Shown here piece by piece: positions 18,260 through 27,132 of a stretch of DNA of 64,000 nucleotides. This DNA is from Nitrincola iocasae (GTDB lineage Bacteria; Pseudomonadota; Gammaproteobacteria; Pseudomonadales; Balneatricaceae), in assembly GCF_008727795.1 (NCBI RefSeq), contig NZ_CP044222.1:682001-746000 (forward strand), given 5' to 3'. The translations under genes and the position numbers were made by a program. A model generated the notes under the pieces. That model was not told where the DNA came from and did no database searches. It saw only the letters and a program-made list of their open reading frames with translations. Within the stretch, counting starts at the first letter, position 1. Each line of letters starts with the position of its first letter.

Positions 18260-19065
18260 ACGCGACTCCTACTATTTTGAAAAAAATTATTGCCCGTAAA
18301 CATGAAGAGGTTGCGGAGCGGCTCGCGCAAATTTCTATTGCGCAGCTACAAGCGCGTATTGAGGCGCAACGTGGCAGTGAAACTGATCCGCGGGGTTTTG
18401 TAGCGGCACTGGAAGCGGCTATTGAGCAAGGGCGTGCGGCCATCATAGCCGAGGCTAAGAAAGCGAGTCCGTCCAAAGGTGTTATTCGTGAAGATTTTGA
18501 TCCGGCTGCGATCGCCCGAAGTTATGCTGCGGCAGGTGCCAGTTGTTTATCGGTACTGACGGATCAGGACTTTTTTATGGGATCGGACCGTAATCTGCAG
18601 TTGGCTCGGGCAGCCTGTGCCTTGCCGGTAATCCGCAAGGACTTTATTGTCGATCCCTATCAGATCTATGAAGCTCGGGCGTTAGGTGCTGACTGTATTC
18701 TGTTAATCGTTGCCGCGTTGAGTGACGTACAGTTGCGTGAGCTATCTGATCTGACGCAGCAGTTGGGAATGGATGTGCTGGTTGAAGTCCATGGGGCTGA
18801 TGAATTACAGCGAGCTTTGCCGTTGAATACCCGTCTGTTAGGTATTAATAACCGGGATCTGCATAGTTTCGATGTGACGCTGAATAATACCTTTGATCTG
18901 CTAGAGTCTATTCCGGCAGATCGTCTGGTGGTTACTGAAAGTGGTATCAATACACCTGATGATGTGGCGCAAATGCGCGAGCGTGGCGTACAAGGCTTTC
19001 TGGTTGGGGAGGCATTTATGCGTGCCACCGATCCAGGCGAAAAACTACGGGCGCTGTTTGACTGA
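18256..19065 (+). CDS. trpC: Indole-3-glycerol phosphate synthase
   Basis: Closes the indole ring of CdRP in tryptophan synthesis. This is a 269-residue TIM barrel, monofunctional (no fused TrpF). It has IIAEAKKASPSKGVIREDFDP near residues 56-76 with the catalytic Lys, LPVIRKDFIVDPYQIYEARALGAD near 122-145, and phosphate-binding LLGINNRDLHSFDV and VVTESGINTPDDV. It overlaps trpD by 4 bp (ATGA). The OsmC-family gene follows after 29 bp and may be co-transcribed. Confidence 0.96.
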   Translation: MNATPTILKKIIARKHEEVAERLAQISIAQLQARIEAQRGSETDPRGFVAALEAAIEQGRAAIIAEAKKASPSKGVIREDFDPAAIARSYAAAGASCLSVLTDQDFFMGSDRNLQLARAACALPVIRKDFIVDPYQIYEARALGADCILLIVAALSDVQLRELSDLTQQLGMDVLVEVHGADELQRALPLNTRLLGINNRDLHSFDVTLNNTFDLLESIPADRLVVTESGINTPDDVAQMRERGVQGFLVGEAFMRATDPGEKLRALFD

Positions 19066-19094
19066 TCGGGTCGATTTAAGAGGATAAGTGATCA

Positions 19095-19493
19095 ATGAAA
19101 GCCAGTATACAGTGGGATGGTGAACTGCGTTTTAAAGGCACTAGTGGCAGTGGTTTTGAGGTAATGATCGATGCGGATCAGCAGCAGGGTCCGCGTCCGA
19201 TGGAGCTGATGCTGCTTGGGCTGGGTGGTTGCACCAGCTATGATGTGGTGCAGATTTTGAAGAAATCCCGTCAGCAGGTTACAGACTGTCGTGCTGAAAT
19301 TACCTCGGAGCGGGCCGATACAGTGCCCGCCGTGTTCACTAAAATTCATGTGCATTTTGTGGTGACGGGTGAGAATTTGAAACCGACACAGGTGGAGCGT
19401 GCCGTTCGCCTATCTGCTGAGCAATACTGTTCTGCGTCCTTGATGTTGGAGCGTGGCGGTGTGGAGATCACACATAGTTATGAAATAGCCTAA
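19095..19493 (+). CDS. OsmC family protein
   Basis: A 132-residue protein of the OsmC/YhfA type, probably a thiol-dependent peroxide-handling or redox protein. It has GPRPMELMLLGLGGCTSYDVVQIL (near residues 34-57), containing the first conserved cysteine, and YCSASLMLERGG near 110, containing the second. The wide separation between the two cysteines is typical of the family. An OsmC gene directly behind trpC is also seen in pseudomonads, with no known functional link. The start follows AGAGGATAAG. Confidence 0.87.
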   Translation: MKASIQWDGELRFKGTSGSGFEVMIDADQQQGPRPMELMLLGLGGCTSYDVVQILKKSRQQVTDCRAEITSERADTVPAVFTKIHVHFVVTGENLKPTQVERAVRLSAEQYCSASLMLERGGVEITHSYEIA

Positions 19494-19501
19494 ACACGGG
19501 A

Positions 19502-19530
19502 TTGTGGTTGCGTCAATAGACGCGTATAAT
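19502..19530 (+). promoter_or_regulatory. Sigma70-type promoter of the rpsF operon
   Basis: TTGTGG at 19502-19507 and a perfect TATAAT at 19525-19530 are separated by 17 bp. They sit about 80 bp upstream of the rpsF start, with only the 3' end of the OsmC gene behind them. Confidence 0.7.
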
Positions 19531-19554
19531 CCTGACTCCGTTTTATTTGTTCAA

Positions 19555-19607
19555 CTCCTTGCTTTCAATCATATGAAATGATCTGGGGGCTGCAAAACCG
19601 TAAGGAG
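19555..19607 (+). promoter_or_regulatory. Candidate S6:S18 autoregulatory leader of rpsF
   Basis: CTCCTT at 19555-19560 can pair with AAGGAG at 19602-19607, the rpsF ribosome-binding site. An internal ATCAT/ATGAT hairpin lies between them, and CCG stands immediately 5' of the TAAGGAG arm. In known S6:S18 leader motifs a CCG near the helix that hides the ribosome site is the protein-binding determinant, allowing the S6-S18 complex to repress its own operon. Assigned by eye, without covariance support. Confidence 0.5.
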
Positions 19608-19612
19608 CAAAA

Positions 19613-20035
19613 ATGCGTCATTATGAAATCGTATTTCTGGTTCATCCGAATCAGAGCGAGCAGGTTCCAGCTATGCTGGAGCGCTACAAAAACTTGATCG
19701 AAGGTGCTGAAGGCACGATTCATCGCCTTGAAGACTGGGGTCGTCGTCAGATGGCTTACCCGATCAATAATGCTCATAAAGCCCACTATGTTCTGATGAA
19801 CATTGAATGCAACCAGGAAACCCTGGATGAGCTGGAAAGTCTGTTCCGTTACAACGATGCGGTGCTAAGAAGCATGATTCTGCGTTGTAAGGAAGCCGTA
19901 ACTGAAGTTTCTCCTGTCAAGGCAGCTGAGTCACGCGAAGAGCGTAAGCCTCGCCGTGAAGAGCGCTCTGAACGTCAGCCTCGTGAAGATGACGAGTCTG
20001 CTGATGAGAAAGAGCAGGAAACTGCTGAAGATTAA
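19613..20035 (+). CDS. rpsF: 30S ribosomal protein S6
   Basis: Binds 16S rRNA together with S18 in the 30S platform. The 140-residue protein begins MRHYEIVFLVHPNQSEQV and has the family core LEDWGRRQMAYPINNAHKAHYVLM near residues 41-64. The C-terminal tail (about 105-140) is rich in Glu/Arg/Asp, a common extension in gammaproteobacterial S6 and possibly the target of glutamate addition by RimK. It is first gene of rpsF-rpsR-membrane protein-rplI. Confidence 0.98.
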   Translation: MRHYEIVFLVHPNQSEQVPAMLERYKNLIEGAEGTIHRLEDWGRRQMAYPINNAHKAHYVLMNIECNQETLDELESLFRYNDAVLRSMILRCKEAVTEVSPVKAAESREERKPRREERSERQPREDDESADEKEQETAED

Positions 20036-20058
20036 TTTGAATTAACAGGAGAAAGGAA

Positions 20059-20286
20059 ATGGCACGTTTTTTCCGTCGTCGCAAGTTCTGTCGTTTCACC
20101 GCAGAAGGCGTCTCTCAGATCGATTACAAGGATCTGGAAACTCTGAAAGCTTATATTACTGAAACCGGTAAGATTGTACCTAGCCGCATTACAGGCACTA
20201 AAGCACGTTACCAGCGTCAGCTGGCAACCGCTATCAAGCGTGCCCGTTACATTGCGTTGCTGCCGTACACTGACGGTCACGAGTAA
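20059..20286 (+). CDS. rpsR: 30S ribosomal protein S18
   Basis: A small basic platform protein that pairs with S6. The 75-residue sequence MARFFRRRKFCRFTAEGV, then ITETGKIVPSRITGTKARYQRQ and AIKRARYIALLPYTD, is unmistakable. It lies 23 bp after rpsF with AGGAGAAAGG as ribosome site. The single Cys near the N-terminus is normal for the family. Confidence 0.98.
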   Translation: MARFFRRRKFCRFTAEGVSQIDYKDLETLKAYITETGKIVPSRITGTKARYQRQLATAIKRARYIALLPYTDGHE

Positions 20287-20302
20287 GTAGCGGGTAACCG
20301 TC

Positions 20303-21157
20303 GTGCGAGCCCTGGCTGAAACGCTGATGAGGGGCCGCAGTCAGGCGGTCATGGTGGTACTGATTACTGCCATGTTGCCTCTGCTTTACTGGATTAGTGC
20401 AGCCGGGGTTGCTCTGATCACCCTGCGTAAGGGTGTCTCAGAGGGTGTAAAGCTGTTGATCTGGGCATTATTGCCGAGTTTTTTCTGGATGTTATCCGGT
20501 GATCCCTCGGCTCTAGTGGTCATATCCGGGACATATCTATTGGCTGTCTTACTGCGACAGACAGTGTCCTGGCAAAAGGTAGTGCTGGCGTTGCTGCCCA
20601 TAGGGGTCGTAGTCAGTGTTATTCTGGATGTCGGGTTGGGTGATTTGTTAAATCAGATTGCTATCACTGTTCAGGAGATGGTCAACGAGCGCCGTGCGTC
20701 GAATGCAATTGCCTTGCAGGCCTGGTCGGATATAGATATCCGTACTTTGTTGCTGGGCGTGGTTAGTGCCTTTCAGACCGCCACCATGTTGGGCTGTCTG
20801 ATGTTGGCGCGAAGCTGGCAAGCCACCTTGTTTAATCCGGGTGGTTTTCGGCAGGAGTTTCACCAGTTGAGGCTGCCGTCGGCTGCTGCGATTGCACTGA
20901 TTGCATTGCTGCTGTCCGGACAGGTTACCGGAATGGATATGTCGCGCTGGTTTACATTACTGCTGTTGCCCTTATTGGTAGCAGGCATTGCACTGATACA
21001 TGGACTGGTTTCTAAGCGGGGATTGAGCAACAGCTGGCTGGCAGCATTTTACCTGTCACTGATTTTTGTCGGTCCCTATATGGTTACATTGTTGGTGATT
21101 CTTGCGCTGATTGATTCACTGATGGATCTTCGGGCAAGGCTACCAGCAAAGAATTAA
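20303..21157 (+). CDS. DUF2232-like polytopic membrane protein in the rpsF-rplI operon
   Basis: A 284-residue integral membrane protein with about seven to eight hydrophobic segments and no catalytic motif. It begins with a GTG at 20303, 16 bp after rpsR. A membrane protein of this kind between rpsR and rplI is common in gammaproteobacteria, and its layout resembles the DUF2232/YybS family. The function is unknown; co-transcription with ribosomal proteins suggests a growth-linked role, but that is inference. Confidence 0.72.
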   Translation: MRALAETLMRGRSQAVMVVLITAMLPLLYWISAAGVALITLRKGVSEGVKLLIWALLPSFFWMLSGDPSALVVISGTYLLAVLLRQTVSWQKVVLALLPIGVVVSVILDVGLGDLLNQIAITVQEMVNERRASNAIALQAWSDIDIRTLLLGVVSAFQTATMLGCLMLARSWQATLFNPGGFRQEFHQLRLPSAAAIALIALLLSGQVTGMDMSRWFTLLLLPLLVAGIALIHGLVSKRGLSNSWLAAFYLSLIFVGPYMVTLLVILALIDSLMDLRARLPAKN

Positions 21158-21194
21158 GACACTGCAATTACTGCAGAAACAAGAGGTTTACGAG

Positions 21195-21641
21195 ATGGAA
21201 GTTATTCTGCTCGAAAATATTGGTAAGTTAGGTAAGCTGGGTGACAAAGTGGCTGTAAAAGGCGGCTACGGACGTAACTACCTGGTGCCCCAGGGTAAAG
21301 CGGTTGCGGCTACGGCTGCTAACGTGACAAAGTTTGAAGAGCGTCGTGCTGAGCTGGAAGCTGCCGCTGCTGCTAAGCTGGCTGAAGCGCAGGAGCGTGG
21401 TGAAACCCTGAACGAAGCTCACCTGACTATGGTCAGCAAAGCTGGCGAAGAAGGCAAGCTGTTCGGTTCTATCGGCACACGTGATATTGCTGACGCGCTG
21501 ACTGAAACCGGTCATGCCGTGGATAAAAGTGAAGTGCGTTTACCGGAAGGTACGATCCGTCATATCGGTGAATACGCCGTTGATCTGCAGCTTCACCCAG
21601 AAGTCACTGTCACTATTACCCTGACAGTTGCTGCTGAGTAA
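21195..21641 (+). CDS. rplI: 50S ribosomal protein L9
   Basis: Binds 23S rRNA near the base of the L1 stalk. The 148-residue protein has the N-terminal RNA-binding domain (MEVILLENIGKLGKLGDKV, GYGRNYLVPQGKAVAAT), a long connecting helix near residues 45-75, and the C-terminal domain (KLFGSIGTRDIADAL, EVRLPEGTIRHIGEY). It closes the rpsF operon and is followed directly by a strong hairpin. Confidence 0.98.
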   Translation: MEVILLENIGKLGKLGDKVAVKGGYGRNYLVPQGKAVAATAANVTKFEERRAELEAAAAAKLAEAQERGETLNEAHLTMVSKAGEEGKLFGSIGTRDIADALTETGHAVDKSEVRLPEGTIRHIGEYAVDLQLHPEVTVTITLTVAAE

Positions 21642-21656
21642 TTCTGCTTACTGAAT

Positions 21657-21688
21657 GCCTGTCTGGTTTATCCAGACAGGCGTTTCTG
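21657..21688 (+). terminator. Terminator after rplI
   Basis: A 10-bp perfect stem GCCTGTCTGG / CCAGACAGGC with a 5-nt loop lies 16 bp after the rplI stop and before dnaB. The following T-tract is short (GTTTCTGCCTT), so termination may be partial. Confidence 0.7.
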
Positions 21689-21767
21689 CCTTAGTTCGCT
21701 GTACCCGCGAAACCAATCCAGCTAAAATGCAGCCTTGTTTTCACCGCCTACCGGTATAGATAAGACT

Positions 21768-23153
21768 ATGGATTTTGCTGAACAGCACCAGGACGCTCTC
21801 GTCCAGGCTAAAACCCCACCTTTTTCGCTAGAAGCCGAGCAGTCTGTGCTGGGTGGCTTGATGCTGGATAATCAGGCATGGGATAGCGTTTCCGAAATTC
21901 TTGTCGACAGCCACTTTTATCGTTCCGAGCACCGCATGCTGTTCCGGATGCTGCAAAAACTGGTCGATGACAGTCGTCCATTCGATGTAGTCACCCTGTC
22001 AGAAGAGCTGGATCGTGGTGGCGAGCTGGAGCGTGCAGGTGGTTTAGAGTATCTGGTCGAACTGGCGCGTAATACACCCAGTACCAGCAATATTCGTGCT
22101 TATGCTGAAATAGTACGTGATCGGGCCTTGTTGCGTCAGATGATCCATGTGGCCAATGAAATTGCCGACAGCGCTTTTCAGCCCCAGGGCCGGGCTTCTG
22201 ATGAGATTCTCAACGAAGCTGAGCAGAAAATCTTTCAAATTGCTGAAAATCGCCCGAATCAAAGTGGTCCGGAACCGATTAACCCCCTGCTCAAGCGTGC
22301 AGTTGAACGTATTGACCACCTGTTCAATAATGCCGACGCTTTGACGGGCGTCACCACTGGATTTGATGAACTGGATACCCGTACTGGCGGGTTGCAAAAG
22401 TCAGATCTGATCATTGTAGCGGCCAGACCCTCAATGGGTAAAACCACCTTTGCCATGAACCTGGTTGAAAATGCGCTGATGGGCACGCAGCGACCTGTGC
22501 TGGTATTCAGCCTGGAGATGCCCGCCGATCAGCTGGTGACACGTATGTTGTCATCGCTGGGTAAAATTGATCAGACGCGTGTACGTAACGGCCAGTTGCT
22601 GGAAGAGGACTGGCCTAAGCTGACCACGGCGGTGAATATGCTTAAGGGCAAGCCACTGTTTATTGATGACACGGCAGGGATCAGTCCGAATGAGATGCGT
22701 ACCCGTGCCCGTCGCGTGTTTCGTGAACAGGGTGATTTGGGCATGATCATGGTCGATTACCTGCAATTGATGCAGATTAAGACAGGTAAATCAGAGGGGC
22801 GTACCGCTGAAATTTCCGAAATATCCCGCTCACTTAAGGCGTTAGCCAAAGAGATGGAGTGCCCGGTAGTGGCGCTGTCGCAGTTGAACCGAAGCCTGGA
22901 GAATCGCCCCAATAAACGCCCGGTCAACTCAGATCTCAGGGAATCCGGCGCGATCGAGCAGGATGCTGACGTCATCATGTTCATCTACCGGGATGAAGTC
23001 TATAACGAGGATAGCCCCGAGAAAGGTGTGGCCGAAATCATCATTGGTAAGCAGCGTAACGGTCCAATAGGGACTTCGCGCCTGGCCTTTATTGGTAAGT
23101 ACACCCGCTTTGAAAATCTCAGTCATATCCATTATGACTATGGTGATGAATAA
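21768..23153 (+). CDS. dnaB: Replicative DNA helicase
   Basis: The hexameric 5'-3' helicase of the replication fork. The ATG at 21768 (MDFAEQHQDALVQAK) is chosen; an upstream in-frame TTG at 21735 adds 11 unlikely residues. The protein is 461 residues. The N-terminal DnaG-interacting domain begins with PPFSLEAEQSVLGGLMLDN. The RecA-like domain has Walker A AARPSMGKTTF near residue 219, Walker B IMVDYLQLM near 322 and SQLNRSLENRPNKRPVNSDLRESGAIEQDAD near 370. No intein is present. Confidence 0.97.
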   Translation: MDFAEQHQDALVQAKTPPFSLEAEQSVLGGLMLDNQAWDSVSEILVDSHFYRSEHRMLFRMLQKLVDDSRPFDVVTLSEELDRGGELERAGGLEYLVELARNTPSTSNIRAYAEIVRDRALLRQMIHVANEIADSAFQPQGRASDEILNEAEQKIFQIAENRPNQSGPEPINPLLKRAVERIDHLFNNADALTGVTTGFDELDTRTGGLQKSDLIIVAARPSMGKTTFAMNLVENALMGTQRPVLVFSLEMPADQLVTRMLSSLGKIDQTRVRNGQLLEEDWPKLTTAVNMLKGKPLFIDDTAGISPNEMRTRARRVFREQGDLGMIMVDYLQLMQIKTGKSEGRTAEISEISRSLKALAKEMECPVVALSQLNRSLENRPNKRPVNSDLRESGAIEQDADVIMFIYRDEVYNEDSPEKGVAEIIIGKQRNGPIGTSRLAFIGKYTRFENLSHIHYDYGDE

Positions 23154-23155
23154 GC

Positions 23156-23587
23156 TCAGGCCTCTTTCAGCATACGGTCTTTGAAGGCTTCTGGTACAGG
23201 TACCACTTTGCGTGCCTGATAATCGAAAAAGACAATGCCGGTTTTGGCATGGGCTATTTCTTTGGCATTTTTCTTGTTAGCCAGCAGATAGTAGAGATCA
23301 CAACCGTATTTGTTAAAGTCGGCTACCGCTATATTGACCTGTAAAACATCACCGTGAAAACCTTCCGCTTTATAAACTATGGCTGAATCGGTCATGATGA
23401 TACCGAAGCCCTCAATGTCGAGTTCGGAATACTGATACTGGTTTAAAAAACGGATACGGGCTTCGTGAATAATTGAAAGCATGGCGTCATTGCTTAAATG
23501 GCCACCGTAATTGATATCACTAATACGCACAGGAATTTCCGTGGTGAAAAGATAATTTTCAGGCATGTCGATTTTAATGCGAGGCAT
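23156..23587 (-). CDS. Acyl-CoA thioesterase, 4-hydroxybenzoyl-CoA thioesterase family
   Basis: A 143-residue hot-dog fold protein with ISDINYGGHLSNDAMLSIIHEARIRFL at about residues 22-48. The Asn/Gly-His stretch corresponds to the active-site region of YbgC/FadM-like thioesterases, where the usual catalytic Asp is here in SDINYGGHL. It is expected to hydrolyse acyl-CoA; the chain length is unknown. It converges with dnaB (2 bp between stops) and is separated from bioA by 49 bp. Confidence 0.75.
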   Translation of the reverse strand: MPRIKIDMPENYLFTTEIPVRISDINYGGHLSNDAMLSIIHEARIRFLNQYQYSELDIEGFGIIMTDSAIVYKAEGFHGDVLQVNIAVADFNKYGCDLYYLLANKKNAKEIAHAKTGIVFFDYQARKVVPVPEAFKDRMLKEA

Positions 23588-23636
23588 GATGTGTCCTTCA
23601 GAGTTCTATAAAACTACACGATTTAATCTGGTTATA

Positions 23637-24932
23637 TTATAGCTCACTCACTACCTGAATGATGGCGCAGCATAGCTGCTTCAGATCGGCATCATCCATG
23701 ATGTAGGGGGGCATGATATACACCAGTTTACCAAAGGGGCGTACCCAGACGCCCTGTTCAACAAAGCGCGGTTGCAGCGTTTGCATATCCACCGCCGAGT
23801 GGAGTTCAATCACACCTATGCCACCGAGGCAGCGAACCTCTGCGACCGAATCAAACTCAGCGGCGGGAGCCAGTCCCTGGCGTAAACCCAGCTCAAGGCG
23901 TTGAATAGTAGCCCGCCAGTCCTGTTCCAGCAGCAGGTCGATCGATTCACAGGCCACGGCACAGGCCAGAGGATTAGCCATAAAGGTTGGGCCATGCATA
24001 AAGCATCCGGCTCCGCCGTTAGAAATGGTTTCGGCCACGTGACGGTTGGTCAAGGTGGCGGCCAGGGTCATATACCCGCCAGTCAGCGCCTTGCCCAGGC
24101 AGAGGATATCAGGGCTGATATCAGCATGTTGGCAGGCAAACAGCTCGCCGGTCCGGCCAAAGCCTGTAGCTATCTCATCAGCGATCAACAGTAGCCCATA
24201 GTGATCACAGAGGGCTCTGGCTTTTTGTAAGTACTCAGCTGAATAAAAACGCATCCCGCCAGCCCCTTGTACAATCGGTTCGAGTATCAGCGCCGCCGCC
24301 TGATCATGCTGTTGTGCTAATGTTTGCTCCAGTGCCTGCAGATCTTCTGCATACAGGGGCTGGCCAAACGGGGTTTGTGGAGTGGGTAAAAATATCTGTT
24401 GTGTCAATGCGCCACTGAACAGCTGGTGCATGCCTGTGACCGGGTCGCAAACCGACATGGCGGCAAAGGTATCACCATGATAGCCACGGCGCAGGCTGAT
24501 GATGCGTTGCTTGTGTGCGGCTCCACGGGCCTGCTGGTATTGTAGTGCCATCTTGATCGCCACCTCCACACTGACTGAGCCGGAGTCGGCAAAGAACACC
24601 TTTTCCAGCCCCTCCGGGGTGATCTCTACCAGTCGTCGTGCCAGCTCTACGGCGGGTTGATGTGTCAGTCCGCCAAACATTACATGCGCCATGCAGTCGA
24701 TCTGGTTCTTTGCTGCCCGATTCAGTCGAGGGTGGTTATAGCCATGAATCACCGACCACCAGGAGGCCATGCCATCAATCAATTCGCGACCATCACTCAA
24801 CTGAAGCCTGACACCGGAGGCGGAACTGACGGCATACACCTGTGTGGGTTGGGTCATGGATGAGTAGGGGTGCCAGATATGCTCGCGGTCATAGTCGAGC
24901 AACTGCTGAAGTGGAATAGATGGCTGGGGCAT
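23637..24932 (-). CDS. bioA: Adenosylmethionine-8-amino-7-oxononanoate aminotransferase
   Basis: PLP enzyme that converts KAPA to DAPA in biotin synthesis using SAM as amino donor. The start at 24932 (MPQPSIPLQQLLDYDREHIWHPYSSM) has GGAGC upstream; the longer frame to 25019 would run into trmO. The protein is 431 residues. It has the substrate-site HIWHPYSSM, GMASWWSVIHGYNHPRLN near residue 53, LRRGYHGDTFAAMSVCDP near 147, LIADEIATGFGRTG near 247 and the PLP lysine in LCLGKALTGGYM near 280. The other bio genes form a separate operon at 34-39 kb. Confidence 0.95.
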   Translation of the reverse strand: MPQPSIPLQQLLDYDREHIWHPYSSMTQPTQVYAVSSASGVRLQLSDGRELIDGMASWWSVIHGYNHPRLNRAAKNQIDCMAHVMFGGLTHQPAVELARRLVEITPEGLEKVFFADSGSVSVEVAIKMALQYQQARGAAHKQRIISLRRGYHGDTFAAMSVCDPVTGMHQLFSGALTQQIFLPTPQTPFGQPLYAEDLQALEQTLAQQHDQAAALILEPIVQGAGGMRFYSAEYLQKARALCDHYGLLLIADEIATGFGRTGELFACQHADISPDILCLGKALTGGYMTLAATLTNRHVAETISNGGAGCFMHGPTFMANPLACAVACESIDLLLEQDWRATIQRLELGLRQGLAPAAEFDSVAEVRCLGGIGVIELHSAVDMQTLQPRFVEQGVWVRPFGKLVYIMPPYIMDDADLKQLCCAIIQVVSEL

Positions 24933-24972
24933 AGGTGCTCCGAAATTAGCGGGTAGTAATCCTGTGCCTAGC

Positions 24973-25677
24973 TTAAGCAGTGACGGGCAGGATGTCGATA
25001 ACCTGAATGGTTGAATCACTGACAGACCAGCGTAGGTTCAGCTCATGCAAACGCATGCCATAAACACGCTCACTGCTGGTTTGATAAGCAGGCCTAGGGT
25101 CGCAGCGTAACAGTTCAGTGATCTGTTCCTGCAGTGGCTCACCTTGAGTCTGTTGGTACTGCTGACAGAAGGCTTTGGCCTGTGGTGAAAATAGTACCGG
25201 CAGTGCCAGGGGGTCGGGCTTGCTGCCCAGGGAGAAGTGGGCCTCTGGCAGACTGTCGGCATAGGGTAAATAAGGCTTGATATCCAGCACGGGTGTGCCA
25301 TCGAGCAGGTCGGCATCCGCCACTTCCAGTATCAGCTCATCACCTTCGTAGGTGATACCTACCAGCCGGGCCACCGAAAGGCCGATAGGATTGGGGCGAA
25401 AAGTGGAGCGGCTGGCAAAGACGCCCAGGCGCTTATTCCCCCCCAGTCGTGGAGGACGTACCGTTGCATGCCAGCCCTGATCCTGTGTGGCATTGAATAC
25501 AAAAATAATCCAGATGTGACTGCAGTCGGTTAACCCTTTGGTGGTATCCGGGTGATTATAGGGGGGCTGCAGGTGGATGCGGGTGCGAAGTGACTGCGTC
25601 AGGCCAGGTTGTCTGGGAATACCAAACTTTTCCTTGAACGGGCTGTGAACATAACCGATCGCATCGAACTGAAACAC
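24973..25677 (-). CDS. trmO: tRNA (N6-threonylcarbamoyladenosine37-N6)-methyltransferase TrmO
   Basis: Uses SAM to methylate t6A37, giving m6t6A37 in tRNA-Thr. The 234-residue protein of the TsaA/VirR (UPF0066) family starts with FDAIGYVHSPFKEKFGIPRQPGL. It has LTDCSHIWIIFVFNATQD near residues 47-65, NKRLGVFASRSTFRPNPIGLSVARL near 81-105 and LDGTPVLDIKPYLPYADS near 130-147. The GTG start at 25677 has AGGAGAG 9 bp upstream. It is 40 bp upstream of bioA on the same strand. tsaB at 10 kb belongs to the t6A step that provides its substrate. Confidence 0.92.
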   Translation of the reverse strand: MFQFDAIGYVHSPFKEKFGIPRQPGLTQSLRTRIHLQPPYNHPDTTKGLTDCSHIWIIFVFNATQDQGWHATVRPPRLGGNKRLGVFASRSTFRPNPIGLSVARLVGITYEGDELILEVADADLLDGTPVLDIKPYLPYADSLPEAHFSLGSKPDPLALPVLFSPQAKAFCQQYQQTQGEPLQEQITELLRCDPRPAYQTSSERVYGMRLHELNLRWSVSDSTIQVIDILPVTA

Positions 25678-25860
25678 CGGGTATCTCTCCTGCAGGCTGG
25701 TGATGGTGGGATAGCTGGCAGGATGATAACCGGCTTGCTGTCGGGAGACAAAGTCTGTGTTGATTTCAACTGAACCACATGCTTAGATAATTCGCCATTG
25801 GGTAGGCTGGCCAAAGCCGGAGACCCATACCAGTTTGTATGAAGCTAAAGGAATGAGTTT

Positions 25861-26421
25861 ATGAAAATTGCGGTATTTTGCGGCTCCAGTGCAGGCCTTG
25901 ATCCGGTGTATACCCATGCAGCCAGAGCGCTGGGACAGTATTTCGCTGAGCGGCAGGTTGCGTTGGTTTATGGTGGCGGTAAAGTCGGTCTGATGGGCGT
26001 CATTGCTGACGCCGTCATGGATGCTGGTGGGCAGGTGTATGGTGTTATTCCGGTATCGCTACAATCCAAGGAGTTGGCACACACTGGCTTAACGGAGTTA
26101 TTTGTGGTGGCGGATATGCATGAGCGCAAGGCTAAAATGGCCCAGTTGGCTGATGCCTTCGTTGCCATGCCAGGTGGTGCTGGAACGCTTGAAGAAATTT
26201 TTGAATCCTGGACCTGGGCGCAACTGGGGTATCACAGCAAGCCCTGTGCTTTTTACAATGTGAACGGCTTTTATGATCCGCTGCTGCAGATGATAACAAA
26301 CATGACAGAGGCCGGTTTTCTGAAGCCTGTGCATGCCAATATGCTGATTCGGGCTGATCAGCCCGAAGCACTGCTGCAGGAATTACAGCAGTATCAGCCG
26401 CCTCAGCATAAATGGTCTTAG
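25861..26421 (+). CDS. LOG family protein (nucleoside monophosphate phosphoribohydrolase-like)
   Basis: A 186-residue Rossmann protein of the TIGR00730/LOG family. It has VFCGSSAGLDPVYTHAA at the start, VYGGGKVGLMGVIADAV near residues 37-53 and the signature MPGGAGTLEEIFESWTWAQLG near 108-128. The PGG-x-GT-x2-E motif marks enzymes that cleave ribose 5-phosphate from nucleoside monophosphates (cytokinin-activating enzymes in plants). Older annotations call such proteins lysine decarboxylase, which the motif does not support. It has AAGGAATG upstream and is divergent from trmO. Confidence 0.88.
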   Translation: MKIAVFCGSSAGLDPVYTHAARALGQYFAERQVALVYGGGKVGLMGVIADAVMDAGGQVYGVIPVSLQSKELAHTGLTELFVVADMHERKAKMAQLADAFVAMPGGAGTLEEIFESWTWAQLGYHSKPCAFYNVNGFYDPLLQMITNMTEAGFLKPVHANMLIRADQPEALLQELQQYQPPQHKWS

Positions 26422-26445
26422 TAGCTAAGGGGGGGGTTGTCCTCC

Positions 26446-26997
26446 TTAAAGCTTTTGAGTCTGTTTCTCTTTTTGCTTGACTTCATTAATCCAGGCTGGA
26501 TCAAAGCGGGTCTGTTGTGGGTCCAGTTCAAGCGCCTCAATTTTTTGTAACAGTGCCTGAACTGGTTTCTGCAATTCACTGATGCCGCCGTCGTTACCTT
26601 CCAGACGGTGCATCTGCATCAGGCCCAGATGGTAAAAACGCAGCAATTTGATGGCGGTAATGTCGTTCTGCTCTATACCGTTTTCAACATGATGCATAAT
26701 GTTGGTGATACTCATCAGGCAGCGTTTGAGTTCCCAGCCATACACGGAGGCATTCATCCAGGGTTGATACCAGAGAATTCTTTTAAAAATCAGCGTTGTC
26801 AGTATGAAGCCAGTAAATACTCCGGCAACATTCCAGACAAAGTTATTGCCATCGGGCTTGCCGAAGAAAGATACGCTCAGGGTTGACAGTCCCATTGCCA
26901 GAACCACAAAAATAACGATCAGGATCAGGGTGTTTTTCCGGGTTTCTTTACGATAGGTGTCTGGATCACGCTGCTCCAGTTCAAAAATGTCTGACAC
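26446..26997 (-). CDS. DUF3087 family membrane protein
   Basis: A 183-residue protein with a charged N-terminus (MSDIFELEQRDPDTYRKETRK), two transmembrane helices (about 23-43 and 55-73), and a cytoplasmic C-terminal half with HHVENGIEQNDITAIKLLRFYHLGL near residues 101-125. This matches the uncharacterised DUF3087 family of marine gammaproteobacteria as I recall it. No catalytic motif was seen and no function is assigned. It converges with the LOG gene 24 bp away. Confidence 0.7.
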   Translation of the reverse strand: MSDIFELEQRDPDTYRKETRKNTLILIVIFVVLAMGLSTLSVSFFGKPDGNNFVWNVAGVFTGFILTTLIFKRILWYQPWMNASVYGWELKRCLMSITNIMHHVENGIEQNDITAIKLLRFYHLGLMQMHRLEGNDGGISELQKPVQALLQKIEALELDPQQTRFDPAWINEVKQKEKQTQKL

Positions 26998-27132
26998 ACG
27001 GGTCTCCTGTTTATTGTTTCTAACGCTCTGGCATGTCTCATAATGCGCATGAGTAAATTGCTAGCAAGGCTAGCAAGATTAACATTTTTTTGTGGGGCAA
27101 GTCCTTGTTTTAGTGTTTTTTGTGAGGGTTTT

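Noticed and set aside
25861..26421. Lysine decarboxylase label for the LOG protein
   Set aside because: The PGG-x-GT-x2-E motif belongs to phosphoribohydrolases; no PLP-decarboxylase features are present.
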